Part shown: piece by piece, positions 6,716-12,978 of the stretch | Position numbering within the stretch: position 1 is the first letter of the stretch | Layout of the letters: each line of letters opens with the position of its first letter | NCBI GenBank assembly: GCA_964494645.1 | Contig: CAZBSH010000059.1 | Location: 1 to 12,978 of the forward strand | Length of the DNA stretch: 12,978 nt | DNA from: Christensenella sp964494645 | GTDB taxonomy: Bacteria > Bacillota > Clostridia > Christensenellales > Christensenellaceae | Direction: 5' to 3' | Program-made: the position numbers and the translations under genes | The notes under the pieces: model-generated | Databases searched by the model: none | Seen by the model: the letters and a program-made list of their open reading frames with translations, nothing else | Told to the model about the DNA's origin: nothing

Positions 6716-7507
6716 TTATTTCGAGAAGAGTTTCTTCAGTTTTCCAAAGAAACCAGATTTTTGCTCCAGATCGAGCATCGGCACATCCTCGCCCATAATA
6801 CGCCTCGTCACGTTACGGTACGCTTCGCCCGCCTGCGAACTATTATCCGTCACCGCCGGCTCGCCAAGGTTAGAAGAACGGAAGATCATTTCGTCCTCCG
6901 GGATCACGCCAATCAGGTCTATCCCCAGTATCTCAAGCGTATCGTCGATCGCAAGCATATCCCCCTTGCGCACAAGGTCCGGGCGCAGACGGTTAATAAG
7001 CAAACGCGCGTCATCCACACCGCTCGCGGATAACAAACCAATGATCCTGTCTGCGTCGCGTACGGAAGAAACTTCCGGCACCGTTACAACGATCGCGGAT
7101 TTTGCGCCCGCTACGGCATTTTTGAATCCACGTTCGATGCCCGCCGGGCAATCAATCAATACATAATCAAATTCCTTCTCAAGCTCCGCCACCAGCTCTT
7201 TCATCTGTTCGGGCGTTACAGCCATTTTATTTCTGGTCTGCGCCGCAGGTAAAAGGTATAGTCCGTCGTAACGCTTGTCTTTGATCAGCGCCTGCTTTAA
7301 CTTGCATGTCCCTTCAACCACGTCCACCAAATCATATACGATCCGGTTTTCAAGACCTAGGACAACGTCTAAGTTTCTAAGACCGATATCCGTATCCACA
7401 AGCACAACTTTTTTCCCCTGCATCGCAAGACCGGTTCCAAGGTTCGCCGTAGAAGTTGTCTTCCCTACGCCGCCTTTACCGGATGTAATAACAATCACAT
7501 TTTCCAT
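6716..7507 (-). CDS. minD: Septum site-determining ATPase MinD
   Basis: Membrane-bound ParA/MinD-family ATPase that recruits MinC to the membrane. At 263 residues it is normal length. Visible motifs are the deviant Walker A GKGGVGKTT (10-18) with the signature lysine K11, the VDTDIGLRNLD switch region (37-47), Walker B-like YVLIDCPAGIE (115-125), and the C-terminal amphipathic membrane helix SGFFGKLKKLFSK (251-263). A GAGGGGA site precedes the ATG. It lies 53 bases after minC and 15 bases before minE. No missing key residues are seen. Confidence 0.98.
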   Translation of the reverse strand: MENVIVITSGKGGVGKTTSTANLGTGLAMQGKKVVLVDTDIGLRNLDVVLGLENRIVYDLVDVVEGTCKLKQALIKDKRYDGLYLLPAAQTRNKMAVTPEQMKELVAELEKEFDYVLIDCPAGIERGFKNAVAGAKSAIVVTVPEVSSVRDADRIIGLLSASGVDDARLLINRLRPDLVRKGDMLAIDDTLEILGIDLIGVIPEDEMIFRSSNLGEPAVTDNSSQAGEAYRNVTRRIMGEDVPMLDLEQKSGFFGKLKKLFSK

Positions 7508-7560
7508 TTATTTCCCCTCGTCAACCTAATAATATATGATCATTCCGAATAAAACATAAC

Positions 7561-8268
7561 CTACCGCAAACTGACCGGTCGAATCACCACTTTGCCATCC
7601 TTTAGTTCTGCGATCTCCGCGTCCTCCACATCTTCCCGCTCGTTCGGGAATGTGACCACACGACCGGAAAGCCGTAACTGCTTCGGACACATATTGAGTG
7701 CCGCAACACATACGTCCGTCCTGCCCGCACATCCTGCGTGCGCAAGCCCTGACAGCCGACCAAACACCGCAATACTCCCCCCCGCGATCACTTCCGCTCC
7801 GGGGTTCACATCGCCCACGACCACAATATCTCCCTCACACTCGATCCTCTGTCCGGAACGGATCGTATTGTTGATAAAGATCGACTGTGCATCAAAATAC
7901 GAATTGGATACGAGATCTACTTCGTCTAAGTAATCGTCCTTTTGCCTGATCTCGTTTTTCATCTTTCCATGCGCTTGCGCCGGACGCTCTATCTTGAGCT
8001 CCGCCTCGCGCATCATATCCGCCTCGTCCCCGAAGAGCACATCGCGTATTCCGAAATCCATTGAAAACACACGCTTGATTTCCCTGCGCTGTGCGTCTGA
8101 TATCTGCTTTCCGCGAATCACTACCTTTGTATCACTGTCACGGAAAAACTCTTTGTTCTTCTTGAGCTTTACCATCAATTCTTCACGCAGCACAGGATAA
8201 GTAGACTTTTCATCCAGATAGATTTCCAAGCCGTCTTCTTTGCCTTTGATTGTCACGATATTCTGCAT
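7561..8268 (-). CDS. minC: Septum site-determining protein MinC
   Basis: FtsZ polymerisation inhibitor brought to the membrane by MinD. The 235-residue product has an N-terminal FtsZ-interacting domain (about 1-95) and a variable linker. Its C-terminal beta-helix domain (about 130-205) carries RSGQRIECEGDIVVVGDVNP (137-156), GAEVIAGGSIAVFG (157-170) and GLAHAG (174-179). The start at 8268 is chosen because GGAGG lies six bases upstream and the product begins MQNIVTIKGKEDGL. An in-frame ATG six codons earlier has no ribosome site. The gene is first in minCDE, behind its own promoter at 8328-8356. Confidence 0.95.
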   Translation of the reverse strand: MQNIVTIKGKEDGLEIYLDEKSTYPVLREELMVKLKKNKEFFRDSDTKVVIRGKQISDAQRREIKRVFSMDFGIRDVLFGDEADMMREAELKIERPAQAHGKMKNEIRQKDDYLDEVDLVSNSYFDAQSIFINNTIRSGQRIECEGDIVVVGDVNPGAEVIAGGSIAVFGRLSGLAHAGCAGRTDVCVAALNMCPKQLRLSGRVVTFPNEREDVEDAEIAELKDGKVVIRPVSLR

Positions 8269-8274
8269 TACTAA

Positions 8275-8279
8275 CCTCC
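8275..8279 (-). promoter_or_regulatory. Ribosome binding site of minC
   Basis: GGAGG on the minus strand, six bases before the ATG at 8268. It overlaps the coding path of the upstream in-frame ATG (8286), which argues that 8268 is the true start. Confidence 0.8.
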
Positions 8280-8327
8280 GCGCCACCCTTATGGGAAAGC
8301 TTTGATACCCCTATTACTACGCCATAT

Positions 8328-8356
8328 ATTATACATGAATCTGGATTTCATAGCAA
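8328..8356 (-). promoter_or_regulatory. Sigma-A type promoter for minCDE
   Basis: TTGCTA (8351-8356, four of six) with a 17-base spacer and a perfect TATAAT (8328-8333) on the minus strand. It lies in the mrdA-minC gap, giving a leader of about 55 nt before minC. The Min genes can therefore be expressed apart from mreCD-mrdA. No terminator separates the two units, so read-through may add to this. Confidence 0.7.
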
Positions 8357-8363
8357 ATGCTTT

Positions 8364-10934
8364 TTAAAGCACGATCTGATTCGGAGAAGGCACTGTTTCT
8401 GTCTTGAGCGTCCCTGCGGCCTCCATCCCATCCAAATAATATTCGAGAATGCTTCGCGCTGCAGGCGCGGCACTTGCTCCCGAATATCCGTTCGGAATAT
8501 ACGAAACGACCGCGATCTGCGGATCGTCGTACGGCGCAAAAGCAACGAACCACGCGTTGTTCTCCAATTCTACTTCTGAAACTCGTCCCGTCCCCGTCTT
8601 GCCGCCGATGTCATTGACATATTTCCATTCCGTGCCATCTTCATTTTTAAACGCTTCTGTCGCACCGCCGAATTCGTCATCACTTACCACGTCCTTCATG
8701 CCCTGCTTGATCGTCGAAAAATATTCCTCCGGCGCTTCTATCTTGTTGTAAACCACCGGCTCGATCTCTTCAATCACGTTCCCGTCCTGATCGGTCACTT
8801 GATCGACGATGTGCGCATTATACACCGTACCGCCGTTCACCAGCGACGATATGTAACGCGCGACCGCAATGGGCGTAATCGCCGTAAAGTTTGTACCGAT
8901 ACCCGCGGTAATCGTCTGGTTTGGATTCCACTTCAACTGTTGAAGAGATTGGTTGATTTCGTTATGCCAGCCACGATTTCTCGATGTACGCGCTGTAATA
9001 TCCAACTCCTCGAACAACACCGTCGTGATCTGCTCCCCCAGCGTCAGGTTCCCCGGCTGCAAAAGCACCGGCGTCACCAACGCAATCAATTTGTCCGTCG
9101 TCTGCGCGATTTGCTCGTTCGTATATGTCACGCCCAAATCTTCCCCGTACTTTTCCAAATATCCCATGATCTGCGCGCGCACCAATGTCGGCAGCGACGT
9201 TTTTTGCTTGTTTAGGGGTTTTGTCGGATCATAAAGAACATCCTGATTACCGACCTGTCCGACTGCCTCACCCGTAAGCTCAATGTTAGTCGGCTTTGTC
9301 AAACCAAAATTTTCGCTCCATTTGACGACATTGTCGATGCCCATTTCGTCCGCAACCGTATAAAAGTAATAGTTACAGCTCTGTGCCAACGCATATTCCA
9401 AATTAAGATTCGCATGTTTTTGCAGGTTATATGGATTGATCCAACATGCCGGTACCTGCCCAACATAATTTTCCTGTACATATTTCCTGTACTCTTTTTG
9501 GTCACTAATGGTTCTGTCAAGCGTGGTAACGCCTTCCATCAAGCCGCCCATGCCCGTTACCATCTTAAAAATAGACCCTGGAATCCCCTTAGAAGAGATC
9601 GCCTTATTAAAAAGCGGTGTACCGGGGTCTTTACTCAATTCTTTCATCGCGGTTTCAGATATCCCGTTCGTAAAAAGATTTGCGTCATAAGAAGGATAAT
9701 TTGCCATAGCAAGAACATTTCCGGTTTTAACGTCCATCACAACAAGCGCGCCGGATTTTGCTAAATTCAGCTTGTCAAAGTTCGTAGATTTCCCCTCCGC
9801 GACTTGTTCTTCTGTCAGTGTCCGCTTGTCAAGCTCCGTATCATACGACTCGCGCTTTTTGATCTGTTCTTCCGTCGTAGGATTATAGTACATATCGTAC
9901 TGTTTCTGATAAACCTCTTCAACATTTTCCTTGATTGCTTTTTCAGCTGCCATCTGCAGTTGCAGATCAATGGTCAGACGCACATCGTACCCTTGCTTGG
10001 GCGGCGTATAGGCAAGTTCCTGTATGACCTTACCTTTGCTGTTGACCTCTACCTGACGACTTCCCTGCTTCGCCGTGGAATTTCCCGTCAGATATTGCTC
10101 CATCGTACTTTCCAACCCTGTCGCGCCGATCAGGTCATCCGGCGAATACCCTTTCGCCTTATATTCCGTAACCGTATCCTTGTCGTTCATCTTGCCCAGA
10201 TATCCAAGCAGCACCGCCATTACATCGTCTTTGGGATAGATACGCGTCGCGCTTTCCGCAATCTGGATTCCCTCCAGATCATCTGAGTGCCCTTCCAGCA
10301 CCGATACCAGATTCATATCGACATTCTTACAAATTGTAACCGGAACATAGGCAACATAAGAAGAAAGCTGTACCTCCTGCCAGATGGAAAGCAGCTTGCG
10401 CGCCTGTTCATATGTATATTCCTCAGGAATACGGTAACGGCTGCGCAAGTCACGGTAAATCACATCCGGCGCCGCCGTTTTGGAAACGAACATATTTTTG
10501 CGCCAGTCCTCCTCGCGCTTCGCAAATGCCTCTTGATCTGTCACGCCAAAATCAAACGCAAACGTACCGTTTTCGCCCCGCTTGATGGAAAAAGTATCGA
10601 TCGTGCTGCCGCCATTTTCCTCGATAAGCGCGATCGCGCGAATAAGCACATCCGTGTAGTATGCCTTATCTGTTGTCGTGTTTTTGGAAGGATCTTTCGT
10701 GAACTGGATATCATAACTGCTCTGGTCATAGGCAAGCGGAATACCCGTGCTGTCGGTAATCTGACCGCGCGCACCTTTCAGTGTGAGCGTACGGATTTTT
10801 TTATCCTCCGACTGTGTCGAAAGCGCACCGCCCTGCACAAGCGTCAAGTTTCCAAGCCCAACCATCAACATAACAAAAACAAGCACTATGACAGTAAAAC
10901 TTATCAAAAATCTATTCTTTAACTTTTTTAACAT
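8364..10934 (-). CDS. mrdA: Penicillin-binding protein 2 (elongasome transpeptidase)
   Basis: Class B PBP that cross-links peptidoglycan during side-wall growth, partner of RodA. Residues 8-27 form the single membrane anchor. The pedestal/dimerisation region follows (GARGQITDSTGIPLAYDQSS near 54-73; ATGLESTMEQYLTG near 271-284). The transpeptidase domain has SIFK (S454 the acylated serine, K457), SCN (519-521) and KTGT (779-782). At 856 residues it is long (E. coli PBP2 is 633). A segment rich in Lys and Glu (about 343-392) and a roughly 100-residue insertion between SCN and KTG (about 560-670) account for much of this. The ATG has AGAGGAG just upstream and follows mreD by 39 bases. Downstream are the minC promoter and minCDE. 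Large clostridial PBP2 proteins are known, so the length alone is not alarming. Confidence 0.95.
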   Translation of the reverse strand: MLKKLKNRFLISFTVIVLVFVMLMVGLGNLTLVQGGALSTQSEDKKIRTLTLKGARGQITDSTGIPLAYDQSSYDIQFTKDPSKNTTTDKAYYTDVLIRAIALIEENGGSTIDTFSIKRGENGTFAFDFGVTDQEAFAKREEDWRKNMFVSKTAAPDVIYRDLRSRYRIPEEYTYEQARKLLSIWQEVQLSSYVAYVPVTICKNVDMNLVSVLEGHSDDLEGIQIAESATRIYPKDDVMAVLLGYLGKMNDKDTVTEYKAKGYSPDDLIGATGLESTMEQYLTGNSTAKQGSRQVEVNSKGKVIQELAYTPPKQGYDVRLTIDLQLQMAAEKAIKENVEEVYQKQYDMYYNPTTEEQIKKRESYDTELDKRTLTEEQVAEGKSTNFDKLNLAKSGALVVMDVKTGNVLAMANYPSYDANLFTNGISETAMKELSKDPGTPLFNKAISSKGIPGSIFKMVTGMGGLMEGVTTLDRTISDQKEYRKYVQENYVGQVPACWINPYNLQKHANLNLEYALAQSCNYYFYTVADEMGIDNVVKWSENFGLTKPTNIELTGEAVGQVGNQDVLYDPTKPLNKQKTSLPTLVRAQIMGYLEKYGEDLGVTYTNEQIAQTTDKLIALVTPVLLQPGNLTLGEQITTVLFEELDITARTSRNRGWHNEINQSLQQLKWNPNQTITAGIGTNFTAITPIAVARYISSLVNGGTVYNAHIVDQVTDQDGNVIEEIEPVVYNKIEAPEEYFSTIKQGMKDVVSDDEFGGATEAFKNEDGTEWKYVNDIGGKTGTGRVSEVELENNAWFVAFAPYDDPQIAVVSYIPNGYSGASAAPAARSILEYYLDGMEAAGTLKTETVPSPNQIVL

Positions 10935-10973
10935 GATCTCCTCTTATATCTTAAGTGGTACAAACCGATATCC

Positions 10974-11498
10974 TCAAATATCGTCAAAACGATACGTCGT
11001 ACGCGGACGCATCCAACTGTTTTTCATAAGCCTGCTGATAAGCCAATATGCCGCGAACATCAGTCCGCCCGTCAGTATCGCCGAGGGCAAAATATTATAC
11101 ACCAGCATCACCGGCATGGAAAACCGCGCGCTTTGAATGAATACCAAAAGCGCTGTCATCAACTCTTTTACAATATAGCCGCCTGCCCCCACCACGAACA
11201 GATACAGCACATTAAAGCGTCCCGCTTTGCGGAAGAACAGTACGATAAGAGCCGTTACCACGGTATAACACAGCGCATAAGTCCCCCATACCGTCGAATA
11301 CATCATATCCATCAGCAATCCGGAAACCGCCGCAAAAATAATGGGCATGCTGCTCTTTTCCACGACTGCAAAACTGAGCGCCATCAACAACACAAGGTCT
11401 ACCTGCAGCGGAATACCCGCAATGCTAATGTCACGCAACAACGAACCTGATAAGATAACTCCGAAAACGCCCATGATGGTAAGCACAACATATCTCAT
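10974..11498 (-). CDS. mreD: Rod shape-determining membrane protein MreD
   Basis: Small integral membrane protein of the elongasome that balances MreC activation of PBP2-RodA. Its 174 residues hold about five or six hydrophobic segments. The family pattern shows as VDLVLLMALSFAVVE (33-47), GLLMDMMYSTVWGTYAL (60-76) and the final helix AILTGGLMFAAYWLI. It starts six bases after the mreC stop; the ribosome site is weak (AGGG about nine bases upstream), so coupling to mreC translation is likely. MreD is poorly conserved, and the identity rests on topology plus position between mreC and mrdA. Confidence 0.92.
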   Translation of the reverse strand: MRYVVLTIMGVFGVILSGSLLRDISIAGIPLQVDLVLLMALSFAVVEKSSMPIIFAAVSGLLMDMMYSTVWGTYALCYTVVTALIVLFFRKAGRFNVLYLFVVGAGGYIVKELMTALLVFIQSARFSMPVMLVYNILPSAILTGGLMFAAYWLISRLMKNSWMRPRTTYRFDDI

Positions 11499-11504
11499 AC
11501 GCCG

Positions 11505-12467
11505 TTACCCTGAAACCGCTGGCGAAGCAGAAGCCGACGGGCTTGCGCTTGCACCCGGCTGCGGCGTAGAACTTGGCTGCGGCTGGGTCGCTTCCCCGCC
11601 ACCCGATGTTTCGTTCGCCGCGCTTCCTCCCGTCGCCCGTCCATCGACTGCCACAACTACAAAAACCTCTTCCAGCCTGCGGAAATCAACCGCCGCCTGG
11701 AGCTTAACATTCACTCCGGTAGTACCCGCCTGCGATGCGCTTTCCACCGTGCCCACCAACAATCCCTTTGGATAGATCCCGTCGAGCCCGGATGTCAGCA
11801 CCTTGTCTCCCTCAATCACGTCCGAATCAAGCGGAAGATAATTGATATACAAAGATGCATCCAGCGAATCCTGCGAAATACTTCCTTTGACCACACCATA
11901 TTCGCGTGTTCTTTCCATGATCGCCGGAACATTGCTGCGACCATCAATCACTGCCATCACCTTTGCCCAGTTGAGCCCGACCTCTTCCACGCGTCCGACA
12001 AGCCCATCTGCCGTAATAACAGGCATATTCTTTTCGATTCCGTCATTGATCCCCAAGTCGATGGTAAATACATCAAACCAGTTGCCCGGATTTTTTCCGA
12101 TAATGGTAGCAATCTTTAACTCCTGTGCAGTATTTTTCTGCTTGTATGCAAGCATTTCCTTCAGGCGTTCATTCTCCGCCTTCATTTCATCATAATCACT
12201 CATCTGTCCTTTGATCGTCTGCAACTCTGAGTCCAGCTTTTGTTTCTCATTTGCCACATCTCCGCTGTTAAAGACATTATCAAAGAATTCACCGACCGAA
12301 TCGGATATTTGGTAAAAGAATTTCTGTACAGGAACAAACGCGCCGCCCACAATATTAGCGCCGCTGTCTGCCGCCTTGTTTCCGGAACCCGTCGCAACCA
12401 TCAATATGATCAATATCACCACCACAACGATCGTGACGACAAGCGGTTTGTTTCTAAAAAAGCCCAC
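11505..12467 (-). CDS. mreC: Rod shape-determining protein MreC
   Basis: Bitopic protein that binds and activates PBP2 outside the membrane. Residues 9-26 form the membrane anchor, about 70-112 a coiled coil, and 115-275 the two beta-barrel domains (IGKNPGNWFDVFTIDLG near 123-139; GDKVLTSGLDGIYPKGLLVG near 220-239). After residue 277 comes a low-complexity tail of about 44 residues rich in Ser, Ala, Pro, Gly and Gln (for example PGASASPSASASPAVSG at the end), probably disordered. The start is a GTG at 12465-12467; a weak AAGG site lies about ten bases upstream. It is first in mreC-mreD-mrdA behind the promoter at 12519-12548. The usual upstream neighbour mreB is absent. Confidence 0.95.
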   Translation of the reverse strand: MGFFRNKPLVVTIVVVVILIILMVATGSGNKAADSGANIVGGAFVPVQKFFYQISDSVGEFFDNVFNSGDVANEKQKLDSELQTIKGQMSDYDEMKAENERLKEMLAYKQKNTAQELKIATIIGKNPGNWFDVFTIDLGINDGIEKNMPVITADGLVGRVEEVGLNWAKVMAVIDGRSNVPAIMERTREYGVVKGSISQDSLDASLYINYLPLDSDVIEGDKVLTSGLDGIYPKGLLVGTVESASQAGTTGVNVKLQAAVDFRRLEEVFVVVAVDGRATGGSAANETSGGGEATQPQPSSTPQPGASASPSASASPAVSG

Positions 12468-12518
12468 AGAATAGCTACCTTCCCATCATTTCTGCCGGTC
12501 CTCGCCGACTTTCTATAA

Positions 12519-12548
12519 ATTATATCACAATACTTTACGGATTGTCAT
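12519..12548 (-). promoter_or_regulatory. Sigma-A type promoter for mreC-mreD-mrdA
   Basis: ATGACA (12543-12548, five of six) with an 18-base spacer and a perfect TATAAT (12519-12524) on the minus strand. A TGA directly before the -10 gives an extended -10 (TGn). Transcription should begin near 12512, leaving a leader of about 45 nt before the mreC GTG. With the terminator just upstream, this is the only apparent source of the elongasome transcript. Confidence 0.75.
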
Positions 12549-12597
12549 GAAATTAGTAAACTTTTTGTAACACTTGGCTATTACAGAACCGCCCATT

Positions 12598-12624
12598 AAA
12601 AAAACCGCTTTAAAAGCGGTTTTT
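12598..12624 (-). terminator. Rho-independent terminator after the 89-residue gene
   Basis: AAAAACCGCTT pairs with AAGCGGTTTTT around a small loop. On the minus strand the stem runs into seven U residues (12604 down to 12598). It ends transcription of the gene at 12642-12911 and isolates the mreC promoter. It also has a U-run in the other direction. Confidence 0.85.
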
Positions 12625-12641
12625 CATAAGACATATACTTT

Positions 12642-12911
12642 CTATTGCTTGTTTGCCACAGAGACGTCTTGCTGCAGACGCTCTTTCAAACACTTCACTG
12701 CATGCAGCGGGTCCTCTGCCTTTTGCCGTTCCCCGGTGATATAATAAATCGCCTCTTCCCACTCAAAAAGGCTGTACGAATTAGGGTCAATTCCCTTAAG
12801 CGCCTTCACAATCACAGGATAGCAGCTGTGGTTTCTCAGTTCCGATAAATATACACAGTCCGCTCGCTTCGCAAGAGTGTCAAGCAAATCTTCTTTTTGG
12901 TGTCTGCCCAT
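12642..12911 (-). CDS. Small protein of unknown function (89 residues)
   Basis: I do not recognise the family. The 89-residue product begins MGRHQKEDLLDTLAKRADCV. It is soluble, without a signal peptide or membrane segment, and looks mostly helical and charged. Visible features are YLSELRNHSC (21-30), YSLFEWEEAIYYITG (46-60) and a Lys/Gln-rich C-terminal helix. Three cysteines are scattered (19, 30 and 74) without a metal motif. The ATG at 12911 is chosen because GGAGGAG stands three bases upstream; an in-frame upstream start nine codons earlier (12938) has none. A strong terminator follows, so this is the last gene of its transcript; what precedes it is outside the window. The good ribosome site and terminator argue that it is real. 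Confidence 0.75.
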   Translation of the reverse strand: MGRHQKEDLLDTLAKRADCVYLSELRNHSCYPVIVKALKGIDPNSYSLFEWEEAIYYITGERQKAEDPLHAVKCLKERLQQDVSVANKQ

Positions 12912-12914
12912 ATT

Positions 12915-12921
12915 CTCCTCC
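12915..12921 (-). promoter_or_regulatory. Ribosome binding site of the 89-residue gene
   Basis: GGAGGAG on the minus strand, with the GGAGG core five bases before the ATG at 12911. It selects this start over the in-frame upstream one at 12938. Confidence 0.8.
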
Positions 12922-12978
12922 GTTCTTACAAATAACACAAAACAGCGTTCCGGTCAGAAACGTAGACTTTTTTATCCA

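Noticed and set aside
8358..8371. Palindrome TGCTTT-TT-AAAGCA at the mrdA stop as a terminator
   Set aside because: The stem is AT-rich with a two-base loop and no U-run follows on the minus strand; it is unlikely to terminate mrdA.
12480..12494. Five-codon mini frame (ATG ATG GGA AGG TAG) in the mreC leader
   Set aside because: It has no ribosome site of its own and overlaps the weak mreC site; chance is the simplest explanation.
1..12978. An undescribed multi-gene defence or mobile system
   Set aside because: Nearly every gene belongs to a familiar shape, division or ribosome family in common order. I saw no integrase, transposase, toxin-antitoxin pair, inverted-repeat-bounded segment or regular repeat array.

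Overview
The window looks like a stretch of a Clostridia-type (Bacillota) chromosome. The evidence is the gene order, AGGAGG-like ribosome binding sites, short spacers and the protein family variants. I cannot place it to genus; the proteins resemble those of Clostridia in general. Every gene I can support is on the minus strand, so transcription runs from high to low coordinates. No gene-free stretch exceeds 300 bases; the longest gap, 12468-12641, holds a promoter and a terminator.

In transcription order, an 89-residue protein of unknown function (12642-12911) ends at a strong terminator (12598-12624). A good sigma-A-type promoter (12519-12548) then drives the elongasome block mreC-mreD-mrdA: MreC, MreD and the class B penicillin-binding protein PBP2. 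A second promoter (8328-8356) drives minC-minD-minE, the oscillating Min system that positions the division septum. A hairpin over the minE stop codon and a GC-rich intrinsic terminator (6349-6380) follow. After that comes rodA, the glycosyltransferase that partners PBP2, then a radical SAM protein (TIGR03960-like), its usual partner DUF2344 (TIGR03936-like) and rng (RNase E/G). A third promoter (1028-1056) overlaps the rng stop codon and drives rplU-rpmA (ribosomal L21 and L27) through a structured leader. rpmA runs off the left edge.

The logic is cell envelope shape (MreC, MreD, PBP2, RodA), septum placement (MinCDE), then RNA and ribosome housekeeping. The order resembles blocks common in Clostridia. 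I see no mobile element, CRISPR array, tRNA, rRNA or defence system, and no convincing undescribed multi-gene system.

The points worth a second look are local. L21 carries a 102-residue Ala/Lys/Pro tail with an internal repeat. L27 is encoded already in the form that other Bacillota make by Prp cleavage, and no prp gene lies between rplU and rpmA. The end of L27 does not look like the family. A terminator sits in the rodA leader. PBP2 has a large insertion, RodA has unusual motif residues, and mreC is not preceded by mreB.
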